NCBI GenBank assembly: GCA_000697335.1
Contig: JNEM01006146.1
Coordinates: forward strand, 1 to 22,619
Origin: Conidiobolus incongruus B7586
Taxonomy: Eukaryota; Entomophthoromycota; Entomophthoromycetes; Entomophthorales; Conidiobolaceae
Length of the DNA: 22,619 nucleotides
Direction of reading: 5' to 3'
Both the position numbers and the translations under genes were made by a program. Below, one piece after another: positions 1 to 11,221 of the stretch (positions within the stretch are counted from its first letter, which is position 1; each line of letters starts with the position of its first letter). The notes beneath the pieces were generated by a model, which saw only the letters and a list, made by a program, of their open reading frames with translations, was not told the DNA's origin and did no database searches.

Positions 1-831
1 CCTTTATTAAATAATTTAAAAGGGAGACATGGTTGAATAAAGCATAAAATAAACATAGACTTATATTTTACCTTAAAAAAAGAAAAAAAACCAACAATAT
101 TAATATATTTTATTATAAAAATAAATTTGAATATTAAAATATATATATATATATATAAATCAAATTATTTAAAATATATAAATTTTTAAAATATAAGCTA
201 TTGCAAATATTATTGATATTAAGCAAAGGTATTATATAATATTATAGTAGTGTTTTGATCACTTATAATAAATAAAATCTTATATTTAATATATTAAATT
301 TAATCCTAAATTTTTTGTAATATATAACAGGTTTGAAAAATTATAACAATACTATATATAGAAAATCTACAAATTATCAACAAAATTGAGAGTATATTAT
401 TGGAGTATTAATAATATTCAATTATTACAATATCATCTAAAACAAGTTTAACATAATAAATCTGCAATCATTTTTTAAAAAGGTATTCTACTTTATTTGA
501 AATAATTTTTTATATTGAATATAATGCTCTCAATTGGTGAATATTTTCCAAAGATTAAGATTTTACCATTATGTTATAATTTTGGTTTGTTGATTTGAAA
601 TTCGTAAATAGAAAATATAACATTAATCAAAATAATATTACAATCGAATGTGTTTGTAGCTTATGCGTATGCATTTTTTATTATAAAAGTAATGTGAAAT
701 ATACTCAAAATGTTGATTGTATTCGGTTTAATATCCCACAATTTTAGTATTTATACAATAAAACAAAAGTCTCATTTTGTTGTATTAACAAAATTACAAA
801 TGTTAAAAATAAGATAATAAAATTTTTGAAA
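1..831. other. AT-rich intergenic DNA upstream of DPH5
   Basis: No coding frame of useful length, RNA gene or element is visible on either strand. The stretch is dominated by A and T runs with stops in all frames and an (AT)n tract at about 139-157. The last 100 bases must hold the DPH5 promoter and leader, but no distinctive motif stands out. Confidence 0.6.
139..157. repeat. (AT)n microsatellite
   Basis: An uninterrupted AT dinucleotide tract of about 19 bases in the intergenic DNA before DPH5. Similar tracts recur at 2856-2874, 13660-13687 and 22367-22384. Confidence 0.9.
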
Positions 832-1903
832 ATGTTATATGTTATTGGACTTGGTTTATGTGATGAAGAAGATATCACTTTAAAAGGGTTAAAGGCTATT
901 CAAAGCTGTGAAAGAATATATTTAGAAGCATATACCAGTATTCTTATGGTTGAGAAGGAGAGACTAGTAAATATAGATCCAATTTCAAAAAATAATAATA
1001 TTAATGATAATTATATTAGGAAAAACTCTATGGAAAAGAAATCATCGTTGCTGATCGTGAAATGGTTGAATCCGAGTGTGATAAAATCTTAGAAGGTGCT
1101 GATCAAATCAACGTTGCATTTTTGGTAGTCGGCGATCCTTTTGGTGCTACTACCCATTCTGATCTCTGCATTAGAGCCAAAGAATTGAACATTGAAGTCA
1201 AATGTATCCATAATGCTTCTATCATGAACGCCATTGGTGCTTGTGGTCTTCAATTATACAACTTTGGTCAAGCTGTTTCCATTGTATTCTTTACTGAAAC
1301 CTGGAGACCTGATTCATTTTATCAACGCATCCAAGTGAATCGTCAAGCAGGAATGCATACTTTGTGCTTATTAGGTATAACTTTATTTTGATAAGTTATT
1401 TCATTTATCCTGATATTCAATTCAATATAATAGATATTAAGGTCAAGGAACAATCCATTGAAAACATGGCCAGGTAATATCATTAATGCTTGTTCATATA
1501 TATCTCTATTAAATGAATGTTACAGAGGCAGAAAGATTTATGAACCTCCAAGGTACATGACTGTGAATACTGCTGTCGAGCAACTATTGGAAGTTGAAGA
1601 AAAGCTTCAATTAGGAGGTATTTTTTACTGAAATTATTTGGAAGATATTACTCAACAAACATATTAGCTTATAATGAAGATACCCTTGCCATTGGTGTTG
1701 CTCGCATTGGATCTACTGACCAAAAGATGGTTTCTGGAACTCTTAAACAACTGCTCGATATTGACTTTGGTGCTCCTCTTCATTCATTGGTGATCATTGG
1801 ATCCCAAATTCACTTTTTAGAAGCCTATTATCTCCGTCAATTTGCTGTAGATGTTGAGAGTTTGAATATGATCCTTAAACGTGATTATAACTTAAAGGAA
1901 TAG
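832..1903 (+). CDS. DPH5: Diphthine synthase (diphthamide biosynthesis methyltransferase)
   Basis: Dph5 methylates the modified histidine of elongation factor 2 with S-adenosylmethionine, a step in diphthamide synthesis in the cytosol. Five exons: 832-966, 1020-1374, 1434-1473, 1526-1617 and 1668-1903, joined across GT..AG introns of 53, 59, 52 and 50 nt, giving 285 residues against about 300 in yeast. Residues 1-9 (MLYVIGLGL) are the typical start of the family; GDPFGATTH lies at 83-91, followed by the conserved [17 protein letters not shown] block and [14 protein letters not shown] 832 is chosen because it gives exactly the family N-terminus; an in-frame TTG six bases upstream is not a start. 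The short acidic C-terminal tail of the yeast protein is absent, the product ending in LKE. The TAG stop falls where the family ends. The exon junctions are inferred from homology and splice signals; the assignment is very secure. Confidence 0.96.
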
Positions 1904-3086
1904 ATGTAGATTTTGATTTTTTATATCCTTTAAATTTATTAAGGTACTATAACTGTATTAAATATGGAATAGGACTATTGTTATAGAATATTTATATTTT
2001 ACATTTTTATCATTCAATATATTGAAGGCTACTCTTGCTATTCAAAATATATGCTATTAAATTTTATTCGATATTTGAATGTTCTGTTAAAAAATATAAA
2101 TGCAATTATTCAGAATAAATCAAATATAGCTTTTACTATTAAAATTTCTGCAAAGATAAACATTATGTAATAATAATTCTTTAGTTGTTCATTATGCTAT
2201 TTACCCATACAATCAAACATTATTGTATTTGATATAACAAAGTAGAAATCCATTTATATCAAATTTATATTAGTATTAAATGATTATAGTCATTGTTTAT
2301 TATTATCAAACATCATTTTTCAATTTTGTAAATATAATACTCAATCGCTTGAAATTTAGTGTTAAACTATGCCTAGATGATTTAAAAAATTACATGTCAA
2401 TTGAAATAATAATATTTCTCAATTTAAACATCCTTTTTCGAATAATAAGATCCATGCTTATAGCATATTCCAAAACTTCAATTCGATAACAGTGCAATTA
2501 TTTATTTGATTGAATTTCTAACTTGAAAAATTTTAGTTGGTTAAAATATGTTTTCTGATCATTAATTATATATTTCAGACAGTTTTCAGATTATAGCTTA
2601 AATTGACTTTAAATTTAGAATTTTTCAATCATTATATTTACAAAGATCATAATCAAAAGATGAAATAAGTATAGTTATTATTTGATTGATATTCCAAAAT
2701 ATTAATTGATTTTCATTTGTATAAGAGAAAAATTGTTGGGTCAGCTTACAATTTGCACTTACGATAGTCTTAATTAATGAGATTTAATCTCTAAGATGTA
2801 GCATTATATTAACTAAAAATTGATTAATCATAACCTCAGAGATGTCTTTCAATTAATATATATATATATATATAATTACTACCAAATTATAAAATACACA
2901 CCTAATTGGTTTAATATATTTCAATAAACCAAATCATTAAATTGATATTGAAAATAATGAAATTTTATTAATCCCATAAATCAAACATCAGGAATGATCA
3001 CATGAACCCTCATAAATATAAGTGAATGTATTGACATTGATTTGAGACTACTAGGAATTTTCATTCATTTTGTTACCAAAAAGCAA
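1904..3086. other. Intergenic DNA between DPH5 and UBC9
   Basis: AT-rich with no supported gene. A 69-codon open frame at 2280-2489 is low-complexity and looks accidental. An AT microsatellite lies at 2856-2874. A perfect 8-bp inverted repeat, TTGGTTTA at 2906-2913 against TAAACCAA at 2925-2932, sits about 155-180 bp before the UBC9 start and includes an inverted CCAAT (ATTGG, 2905-2909); it may be a promoter element but this is only a guess. Confidence 0.5.
2856..2874. repeat. (TA)n microsatellite
   Basis: Pure TA dinucleotide tract about 210 bp upstream of the UBC9 start codon. Confidence 0.9.
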
Positions 3087-3876
3087 ATGTCAGGAATCTG
3101 TTTAAGTAGACTTACTGAAGAACGTAAACAGTGGAGAAAGGATCATCCCCATGTATTTTAGCATATTTCCCTCTAAAGATATCATTGTCATACTAATCTC
3201 TACCTTTAGGGATTTTATGCCAAACCTGCCAAAAAGGCAGATTCCACTTTAGATTTAATGACTTGGGAATGTGGTATCCCAGGGAAGAGTAACGTAATTA
3301 TCTGTATAAATATATTTTGCGTCTATTATTTATTAACTGTCTCTTAGACTCCTTGGGCCAATGGTCTATATAAATTAACAATGTATTTCTCTGAAGGTAC
3401 GTGCAAATATTCTTTTTTTTATATCAAGCTAATTTCGTTATAGATTATCCTGCAAAACCTCCTAAATGTAAATTACTTTTACTCGATATTATTCATATTA
3501 TTGATTAATTATTAGGCAAATTTACACCGCCCTTATTCCATCCTAATGTTTATCCTTCAGGAACAGTATGCCTATCTATTTTAGATGAAGATGGAGGCTG
3601 GAAGCCTTCTATTACAGTTAAACAGGTAAATGTTGATACTTACTATTATTCTACATTTATCTGACTTTATCTATAGATTTTATTAGGTATTCAGGATCTA
3701 TTGAATTCTCCTAACGAGCTCTCTCCTGCTCAACATGAGGCTTTTAATTTATATAGGTATTATAGTTTAATTTTAATATTATTTCATTTACTTAAATTTC
3801 TTCAATTTATAGAAAAGATTTAGATGCATATGAAAAGCGGGTTCGTCAACAAGCAAGAGAAAACCCAATTCAATAA
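3087..3876 (+). CDS. UBC9: SUMO-conjugating enzyme E2
   Basis: Ubc9 accepts SUMO from the E1 enzyme on its catalytic cysteine and transfers it to lysines of target proteins, mainly in the nucleus. Seven exons: 3087-3152, 3210-3293, 3348-3396, 3444-3467, 3516-3625, 3677-3756 and 3813-3876; introns are 57, 54, 47, 48, 51 and 56 nt with GT..AG ends. The spliced product is 158 residues, one more than yeast Ubc9. It starts [20 protein letters not shown], has the E2 HPN motif at 83-85 and the catalytic cysteine at residue 93 in SGTVCLSIL, the same number as in yeast and human. [11 protein letters not shown] and the LLNSPN segment are also diagnostic. Exon 4 is only 24 nt. The TAA stop coincides with the family end. 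Identity is certain; the very small exons make it invisible to simple ORF finding. Confidence 0.97.
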
Positions 3877-5033
3877 TAATATTTTTGATACCCTAACAAT
3901 ATGTTTAATCATTTACTGTTATGATAAATATATCCATAATTTTGTTAATGATTATTGATAACTATCATTATATTTTATTTTTAATGATGCATAATTTGCT
4001 TTTAATGCTTTTTACATCCATTGACATTGGATTATTAGATTTATGGTCATATTCTAGGTATAAAGTTGGTATACTAAATCATTCAATTGTATTTAATATA
4101 GGACTAAATCTTAAAAGCCTTACCACAACAATCTATATTACTCAATATCATATACATATTGCTTTATTTTTTAAATCAACTATAAACAAAAGTGTTTAAA
4201 TATTAATAAAATTAAGTTAAAATGTGATTTAATATTTATATATACTATGGATATTAAATCATTATTAATCTCAAATTTGAAAGTATGCCAAACATATATT
4301 TATTATTTTTATCAAATACAAAAACAATTCTCTAATATAAATCAGATATTTTGTTTTGAGACTATATTTTACTATTTTCTCTCAGTTTATCAAATTCAAG
4401 ACAATTGTAAACTTTACAGTGATAGACTATCAAAATAATTCATGGACTGTTAAGTATATTAATAGAATTTAATATTTTTATAAGATATATTTAATAACTT
4501 ATGAAAATCAATATAAAGTAGCTTAGATATTTTAGAATTTAATCAATATAGTGAATGTATTAGAAAATTAATAATTAAATGTTTCAAATAGTTATAGCTT
4601 TATTTCATTTGAAAATACAGAATAGGTGTATAAATTTTAAATATTTTTCATTATTAAGAAAATTCAATATGATATTTAAAAATTTAGAATAATTTTAAAA
4701 ATATTATCAAATCAAAATATCCAAGAAATATATTTACCGTAACATTAAACCACAAAATATTGGTGAATTTTAGGTTTTATATTATATGAATGTCAATTCT
4801 AACTTGTTGATAACTAAGTATATTCAATATAATTTTAATTATAAATTTAGCAAATTTAAAAATTAAGTATGTATCAAATGGTGATAAAATTCAACTCTAT
4901 ATGAAAATAGGCTAAATAATTAAAATTAATAAATTTTTATTCATATTAATATTGATGAAAATTTGATTAGATTTAGAGAATGAGATAGAATCATGTCTAT
5001 CACGATTGTATCAAACTCCAATCACTAGTCAGA
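3877..5033. other. Intergenic DNA downstream of UBC9
   Basis: AT-rich DNA with no gene I can support. Open frames at 3921-4199 (92 codons) and 4247-4438 (63 codons) begin with ATG but encode only Ile/Leu/Asn/Tyr/Lys-rich sequence expected from translated AT-rich DNA and have no motif, so I do not call them. Confidence 0.5.
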
Positions 5034-5412
5034 AATGCTACTATTACAATCTTCTAACAGCCTGCCCCCAAGAGTATAGTGAATATAGCTCAGATATCAG
5101 TAATTTTTAAAAGATCCATATTCACCAAAGCAATATCCGTTTTAAGTCAACAGAATAATGGATCAGTCCATGCTAATTTTAATTATCTTTATCTGCAGCA
5201 AATCTATACAAGCTATGAACAAGCATATTTCTCAAATATTCCTATGTTTCTGTTCTTTAAGAGATTTATTTCTATCATCATAGATACTAGGCTCAGTATC
5301 AGAGAATAGGATGTCATTTAAAAGCAAACTAATGTGGGCCAAGTTCATCTATGGATGGCATATATAATATGTGCTATATTTAATGTAGCTAGATCAGGGT
5401 AATTTTTCTACT
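5034..5412 (+). pseudogene. Possible decayed coding sequence, origin unknown
   Basis: Base composition here is visibly richer in G and C than the flanks. One plus-strand frame stays open from before 5079 to 5309 (GTG at 5079, no ATG start) and reads as ordinary-looking protein, including KRSIFTKAISVLSQQNNGSV, and similar-looking sequence continues past the stop toward 5412. The minus strand also has a short protein-like stretch at about 5240-5355. I recognise no family, the frame is interrupted, and no neighbouring exon completes it. It may be a remnant of a gene or of a mobile element, or an accident of composition. Confidence is low. Confidence 0.2.
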
Positions 5413-6024
5413 TATACATATTATCCAAAACTAGTTTGTTTAAAGTATAATTTATGAGTATTATTTCGAAAATTATATAGAAACAATATCATCTGGTGCT
5501 TCTATTAAAATTAAAATTTATAATCAATTAAAGGTAAAATTAATTTACTTTTTAAAATTTATTCATTATTCTTAATCTATTTTTTAGAATATCTTATATG
5601 TATGAAAAACTAATATGTTCATCTCATTATCATATAATAAATAAAATAATGAAAGCTTATATTATCAAAGCTATTAATGGTACCAATTCAAACTGATTTT
5701 TATATTGTCGTAAATCATAAAATGCTAAAATTAATTTATTTGTTACTAAGATAATTAAGCATTATATGGTTTAATATAAAATGATTGGTAGAGTATAACT
5801 GAGACAATGTAAATTATTGATAATAGAGGGAATATAATATATCAATTATGTATTAAATTTCAATATCTCAAATTTGAATAAAAAAATCATATAATTAATA
5901 TTGATGACAATATACATTTTAATAAATCAAATGACATTAATTATAATAGACATATAAATTATAAATTATATTTATTGACAAGATGATTGATATTGCTTCT
6001 AAGATAAATTCAATATGAACTGAT
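5413..6024. other. AT-rich intergenic DNA
   Basis: Nothing gene-like is visible; this is the 3' flank of the importin gene, which is read from the opposite strand. Confidence 0.5.
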
Positions 6025-9000
6025 TTATAATTGACCCATTTGGTTGATTAATTCAGGTGTAAGTTGATCGGAGTGTTGCTTAAGCATTAAATCAAAGAGA
6101 TTTTGAACTTCTTGGAGATGGGGCTGAATGGCAGGGTGTCCACCACGAATCAATTGAATCAAGCAGGTGTAAACGGGTACATTTTCGTTGTAATCAGCCT
6201 TCAAGGGTAAAGTGCGTAAAACAACGGGAAGAACATCAGACAAGGGGACAGCATCAGGACGAGCCATGATCATTCTACAAACAGCACCACAGGCGTTGTC
6301 GGTGATGTTGGGAACGGGTTGGTTGTTGAACAAGGGAGATAATAATTGGAGGAGAGCAGGGTATTGGCTGGAGATATCCTTTCCAGTATTGGCACATAAG
6401 GTTCCAACACCATAAGCAGCGTTGGAGCGAACTTCAGGATCGGCATCAGTAAGGGCGCGTTGGAAAACTTGAAGCAAGTCATCAGTGAAATCAGTAATAG
6501 ATCCCTTAGTGAAGTCGGCCAACTCACCAAAAGTAGCAATGGCAGTAGCTCTTTCGCTAGAGGGCTTGCTTTCATCAGCATATTTGCGGATTTCGGGATA
6601 GAATTGAGGAATGTAAGGAAGGAAAGAATTGGCAAGGACCTTAGAAATTCTACCAAGTAAATCACAGGCGGCAGAGATAACCAAGGAATCTTGTTCAGCA
6701 ACTTCATTAGGATCTTCAGCTTCAAGATCTTCTTCATCATCTTGTTGGATTTGACACAAATGTTCGCGTTTGAATAACTTCAAAAGCATGGGGCAAAGTT
6801 CTTGCAAATGATTTTCAATCAAAGCAGGTCCAACGGTATCAAGAGCATTAAGGATTTCATTGCAAATGTGAACAACAACCAAGCGTTCTTCTTCTTCTTG
6901 TAAGATTTGAAGGATGTGATTCATGGTTTCAGCAATGATGGCAGCAGTGTTGCTATCAACAGGTTTTTGAACAGGAAGACCAGGGATGTATTCACCATTA
7001 TTACCCAAGTTGTAGTAATTGATAACAAATTGGAGTAAACAAGAAATAGCACTTCTACGAAGTCCTTCGCTGAAGTGAGTAGTGGCCTTGATAAGTTCTT
7101 TGTAAACTTCATTGACATAGGGAATAAATTGGCTTCCTAAATTTTCGAAAACTTCAGCAATGACATCAACAACAATTTCTTTTTCTTGAGCAACAGCAGA
7201 GTAAGCTTCAAAGCGAGCTTCATCATCATCAGTATCATCATCGTCATCATCATCTAAAGGCTCATCAGTTTCACTTTGACGAAGAGATTTGAAGATTTCG
7301 GGCATAATGGAAGGAAGTGATTCGGCAACTTCAGCACCAAAGACACGGGTCATAATACCATAGAAGCAGAAAGCAGAGTCGCGTAATTTACCACCAGGGA
7401 TGTTTAAGCCTTCCAAAGAGAGTCTGAGTAATTCAGCAGCATAAGGACGGAAAATTTCTTTGCCAACGGCATCAGCAATAGCACCAGCAGCGTCGGTGGC
7501 AGCAGCACGCTCATTTAATAAATCAAAATTTTCATTTTCATCAGCGCTAGTTGGTTTCAAAGCCATGAATTGAGCAAGACGTTCAATAACAGAAGGGAAA
7601 TAGGGAACAAAGGCGGATCCAGAAGAACGAGCAGCAGATCCTAAAGTTCCAAGAGCAAGACCCTTAACAATAGAAGAGGCAGGAGAGTTTAATACATTGC
7701 CAATTTGTTCCATTAAGGTGGGTAAATAGCCTTGAACGGGTTCACTTTCCATACCTTCAACAATGGCATCTAAAGCATTCCATACATACTTAAGAACTAA
7801 TTTGTTATTATCCTGGGTCAATTGGAAGAGAGGAGGCATAAGACTGCTGTGATATTGAGTGATTTCAGTCTGTAATTCTTCAGCAATGTAAGATAAAGCC
7901 AAACAAGCGGCTTTACGAACGCTGGGATGAGAGTCTTGGAGTCCATTAACAATCAAAGGAAGGAAATCGGGCATACGAGGTTGCAAATAGTCAGAACAGC
8001 CTTCAATAGCACATCCAACAACCATTAAAGCAGCTTTGCGATAACCAGGTTCGGCATGGTTGGAGAAGGAAATAACCTTGGGGGCAATGTTGTTGAAAAT
8101 AACTTCAGGAGAAAAATGAGTAGTCAAAGTGGCAAGAAGGCTTAAAACGGTGCCAGCGGGACTAGAGTGGTCAGGATCCTCATCATCTTCTTCATCATCA
8201 TCTTCGGTAGCGACAGTCATGATCATATCAAGAAGGGGTTGGAGAAGATTATGCTTACGAATGGCTTTCTTCTTATATTCTAAAGCAAAGAAGAGGTAGT
8301 TGAAAGCTTGGATTCTGATACCATCAGCAATGTTGGTGCTGTAACCGGTTTGAATAAGGAACTCGGTCAATTCTTTAAAGTGGGGGGATAAAAAGCTGAT
8401 TTCACTCAATAGTAAATCTTCAAAAACTTCAATGACAGAGGAAGCACCATTCTCATCACCTTGGTTGATGGCATGTTGCAAAACTTGGACAATGGTGGGG
8501 ATTTGACCTTGAACAAGATGAACCAATTCACCATGTACACTAGGATCAATGAATTCGCAAGATTTTCCAAGGGCTTGAGCAGAAGCGATTCTAACAGTTT
8601 GAGAATCAGGATCAGATAAAGTGCGAACTAAAAGTTCTAAGATTTGAGGTAAGCTAGAAGTCAAGTCGTCATTGACACATTCTAGTAGAACATAAAGAAG
8701 TTGAACTCCAATTTCACGATGTTCAGCGTTATGGCTATTTACACATTGAACAATGAAATCAAACAAGTTGGGCCATTCATTTTTGCTGATATCAATCTCA
8801 GCAATAGCTGAAATGACACGAGCGAGAGACTGACGAGGAGCCTTTCTAATATAAAAGTGAGAAAAATACAAATAATAATAAAAGCTTGGCTTACTCAGTT
8901 TCTTTTAAAAGCTGATCGGGTAAAAATTTTCTGATTTCATTTTTGGTATTGGGATCTATTTCATCCCAGTAGAGAGAAATCTTTTTAGATAATTCAACAG

Positions 9001-9300
9001 CAGCAAGTTGACGGACATTAGGATTAGATGAGCTTTGGATCAATGTAATGAATGAAACAATGCAATTAGAGCTGTTTAAATATTCTTTCTTCAAGATATC
9101 TGAAGCCTATTTATCAAAATGAATATTTTAATACACGATTTAAGCTCAAAGGAAGTTACTTGTTGAATTTCTTCTGAGGAGGTTCCAACGGAGCTGATTC
9201 TAGCTAAGACTTCTTCCAAGCGAGCAATGTATTGATCCTAAATCTTTGGTAAATAATATGTGGCGAATTATTGAGTAACTTGAATACCTGAATAGACATC
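6025..9300 (-). CDS. KAP123: Kap123/importin-4 type karyopherin beta
   Basis: A nuclear import receptor of the importin-beta superfamily. Kap123/IPO4 carries ribosomal proteins and histones H3/H4 through the nuclear pore with Ran-GTP releasing the cargo. Four exons on the minus strand: 9289-9300 (only MSIQ), 9160-9237, 8895-9106 and 6025-8845, with introns of 51, 53 and 49 nt; product 1040 residues (yeast Kap123 1113, human IPO4 about 1081). It is built of HEAT repeats throughout. Kap123-like landmarks include RQLAAVELSKKIS, SLARVISAIAEI followed by WPNLF, SIMPEIFKSL, and EVRSNAAYGVGTLC near the C-terminus. Three acidic loops are present: about residues 315-326, 625-645 (nine Asp in a row interrupted by Thr) and 803-822; in this family such loops help bind basic cargo. 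The start is set by the short first exon with a clean donor; that exon is the least certain part. TAA stop at 6025-6027. Confidence 0.94.
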
Positions 9301-10559
9301 GTGAATATGTACACTAATTATTTATAATATAAAGAAGGGAAATGTATGAGTGATAAGAAGATTCTATAATAAAGATGTGTCTGATAATTCTGTTAAGAAT
9401 CAATCTATACTCACCTCACACTACATCAATAATCTCTTTAAATTGGATTATAAATTCCCACAAATGATGCTTTCGTAAAATTTTTACATATATTAAATTT
9501 AACATTCAACACCTTTCTCAGATAAACCACATTTAGACTAAAATTCTATTATATTATTTTGATTGGTTAGTTCACTGAATTCTAGTTTCTTAAACTCATT
9601 CAATAAAAATCATTATCTACAATTGATTATTTATATATAAAATTATCTATCATCTTTCATTATTTGTAATTTGTTTCTTCCTCTAATTAAGTTATTTTAG
9701 TCTTTTGGCTTTTCCCAATCCCTTTATATAACATATCATCAAGGTTTATTATTTTAACATTAAATCTATTTGAGAATTTGTAAAACATAATAAATTTCCA
9801 TTGAAAATTATTTTAGCATAATAATTCTGTTTATTGATTTTCTATTTAGCTCTTTCCACACTTAATATAATCTTTAATGAATATCGTCTAATATAAATAA
9901 ATATTATTTTGTTTGATTAATTAAATTACAAACGATCTTACCTCAATATAATTTTCAAGATATCTGAATCTATCTTAAATAATATTCCTAATAAATCATT
10001 GAATTCAATTCAAATTTACTTCACCTTGGTATTTAAATTCAAGATATCTTGCTACTATATTAAGTTGATTGTAATGGAATAAAATTTTAATTTACTTTAC
10101 TATTTCTTTGTATAAAATATATCTCAATCGCTTGATTCCTTTTATTTACCTATTATTCTCTATGGTTTTACAATATGTACTGTTTTGCTCTTGTATAATT
10201 GCTATCATTTGTAAAATATTAAAATAAAAACTTGATCTTTTATATTATCTACATATCAAAATATATAATATAATAAATGGTTTAAAATTAATTTAATTTC
10301 AAAAAAACGTCATACCCTAAGTTCTCAAACAACATTATACAAAATTGTATATTTATGAATAAACAATATTGATTTAGTTTAAAAACTAAGAAAAAATATA
10401 AATATATCCGTGTGAGAGAATACTAAATGAAATTGAATGAAAATACCTAGGGTTGTGAGCAATGAATTAAATATTAGAAGAATAAATAACTTAATATGAT
10501 AAAATTTTCTAATAATATATTCGGTTGTCAATATTTCAAACTTTGATATTCGAAAATAA
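9301..10559. other. Intergenic DNA upstream of KAP123
   Basis: Long AT-rich stretch, noticeably pyrimidine-rich on the plus strand, with no supported coding exon. It must include the KAP123 promoter and, at its right end, the original 5' flank of the tRNA-Ile gene before the LTR inserted. Confidence 0.5.
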
Positions 10560-10564
10560 ACCAG
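10560..10564. repeat. Target-site duplication, left copy (ACCAG)
   Basis: ACCAG directly abuts the TG end of the element; the same five bases follow the other end at 11123-11127. Five-base duplications are usual for Ty1 and Ty3 type LTR elements. Confidence 0.85.
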
Positions 10565-11122
10565 TGTCACGGTTATTAGCTCTTGGAGCGTCATTGAGGA
10601 CACTGACACAGCCATTCTGTAGGCCAGATTGTGAAACATGATACCTACCAGCTGGGGTAAACTACCAATGATCAGGTCTCTGGCTATTCGGCCTTGATCA
10701 CTTGTAAATGGGGCTTTGTACAGAGCGACTAGACCAGCAGCAACAGTGGCGGCGTTAGGATCCGACATGCTAAGAAGATAGAATCAAGGAATATCAATAG
10801 GAACGGATTTAGAAGGATTAGTGTAAAGTGACTCAAGTGGAACTATAAGCAGTTACTTGAGTATACCAAAAGGATTGACTTTGGATGTAGGCAAAAGGTT
10901 TATTAATGTAGGAAAAGTAAAGTAAGAGAGAGAGGTCAAGAAGGGAGACGAGCCCTTCTTATACTTAAGTGAAATATATAGGCATAAGTATGCACGGATG
11001 AGTAACAGTGAGGTCACTCAGAAGTGGACTGGTAAAATGTTGATAAGGCCTAATTTGGTTAATCAGGTACTTAATAGTGAATTGGAGTGAAGAAAGGTAT
11101 CAGTTAGGTAGCAATCGTCACA
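10565..11122 (-). mobile_element. Solo LTR, probably Ty3/gypsy-like, at a tRNA gene
   Basis: A 558-bp segment far richer in G and C than its surroundings, bounded by TGT...ACA ends (TGTGACGATT reading from 11122, and CCGTGACA at the other end) and by a perfect 5-bp duplication. Read on the minus strand it has the order of an LTR: a TATA-like TATAAG at 10963-10958, AATAAA at 10904-10899, then a long downstream part. From ATG 10768 an open frame (starting MSDPNAATVAAGLVALYK) runs to the end of the repeat, which suggests that the parent element begins its gag inside the LTR, as Ty1 does. No internal domain or second LTR is present, so this is a solo LTR left by recombination between two LTRs. 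The intact duplication suggests a fairly recent insertion. Family assignment rests on the ends and on the position just upstream of a tRNA gene; Ty1/copia cannot be excluded. Confidence 0.82.
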
Positions 11123-11127
11123 ACCAG
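11123..11127. repeat. Target-site duplication, right copy (ACCAG)
   Basis: Second copy of ACCAG, lying at positions -10 to -6 relative to the mature tRNA-Ile 5' end, that is within the zone where Pol III transcription of tRNA genes begins. Confidence 0.85.
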
Positions 11128-11132
11128 GAGTA

Positions 11133-11206
11133 GCTCCCATAGCTCAGTTGGTTAGAGCGTGGTGCTAATAACGCCAAGGTCACAGGTTCGATCCCTGTTG
11201 GGAGCA
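11133..11206 (+). tRNA. tRNA-Ile(AAU): tRNA-Ile, anticodon AAT
   Basis: A complete 74-nt cloverleaf. The acceptor stem pairs GCTCCCA (11133-11139) with TGGGAGC (11199-11205), discriminator A at 11206. The D arm is GCTC/GAGC with loop AGTTGGTTA; the anticodon stem is TGGTG/CGCCA with one T-G pair; the anticodon loop CTAATAA (11165-11171) gives AAT, read as IAU after deamination, decoding isoleucine. The T arm is ACAGG/CCTGT with loop TTCGATC. The A box (about 11140-11151) and B box GGTTCGATCCC (11185-11195 region) match Pol III internal promoters. There is no intron and no encoded CCA, as expected in eukaryotes. The gene appears undamaged by the LTR inserted immediately upstream. Confidence 0.97.
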
Positions 11207-11215
11207 TTACCTTCA

Positions 11216-11221
11216 TTTTTT
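11216..11221 (+). terminator. Pol III terminator (T6)
   Basis: A run of six T residues begins ten bases after the tRNA 3' end, the normal Pol III stop signal. Confidence 0.85.

Noticed and set aside
2280-2489. 69-codon plus-strand ORF between DPH5 and UBC9
   Set aside because: Ile/Leu/Asn-rich product typical of translated AT-rich DNA; no motif, no composition change.
3921-4199. 92-codon plus-strand ORF after UBC9
   Set aside because: Rather long for chance, but the product is low-complexity hydrophobic Ile/Leu/Tyr sequence with no codon bias; a chance open frame in about 45,000 codons of AT-rich sequence is credible.
4247-4438. 63-codon plus-strand ORF
   Set aside because: Same AT-rich composition as the flanks and no recognisable motif.
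6212-7118. Several ORFs on both strands inside the importin gene
   Set aside because: They lie in other frames of a strong 940-codon coding exon and have no independent support.
10379-10768. 129-codon minus-strand ORF treated as a host gene
   Set aside because: Its first part lies wholly within the LTR and the remainder runs through the duplication into AT-rich flank with low-complexity sequence, so it is not one gene.
10565-11122. DNA transposon or MITE with terminal inverted repeats
   Set aside because: The ends are only imperfect inverted repeats, while TG..CA termini, a 5-bp duplication, TATA and AATAAA signals and the tRNA-proximal position fit an LTR better.
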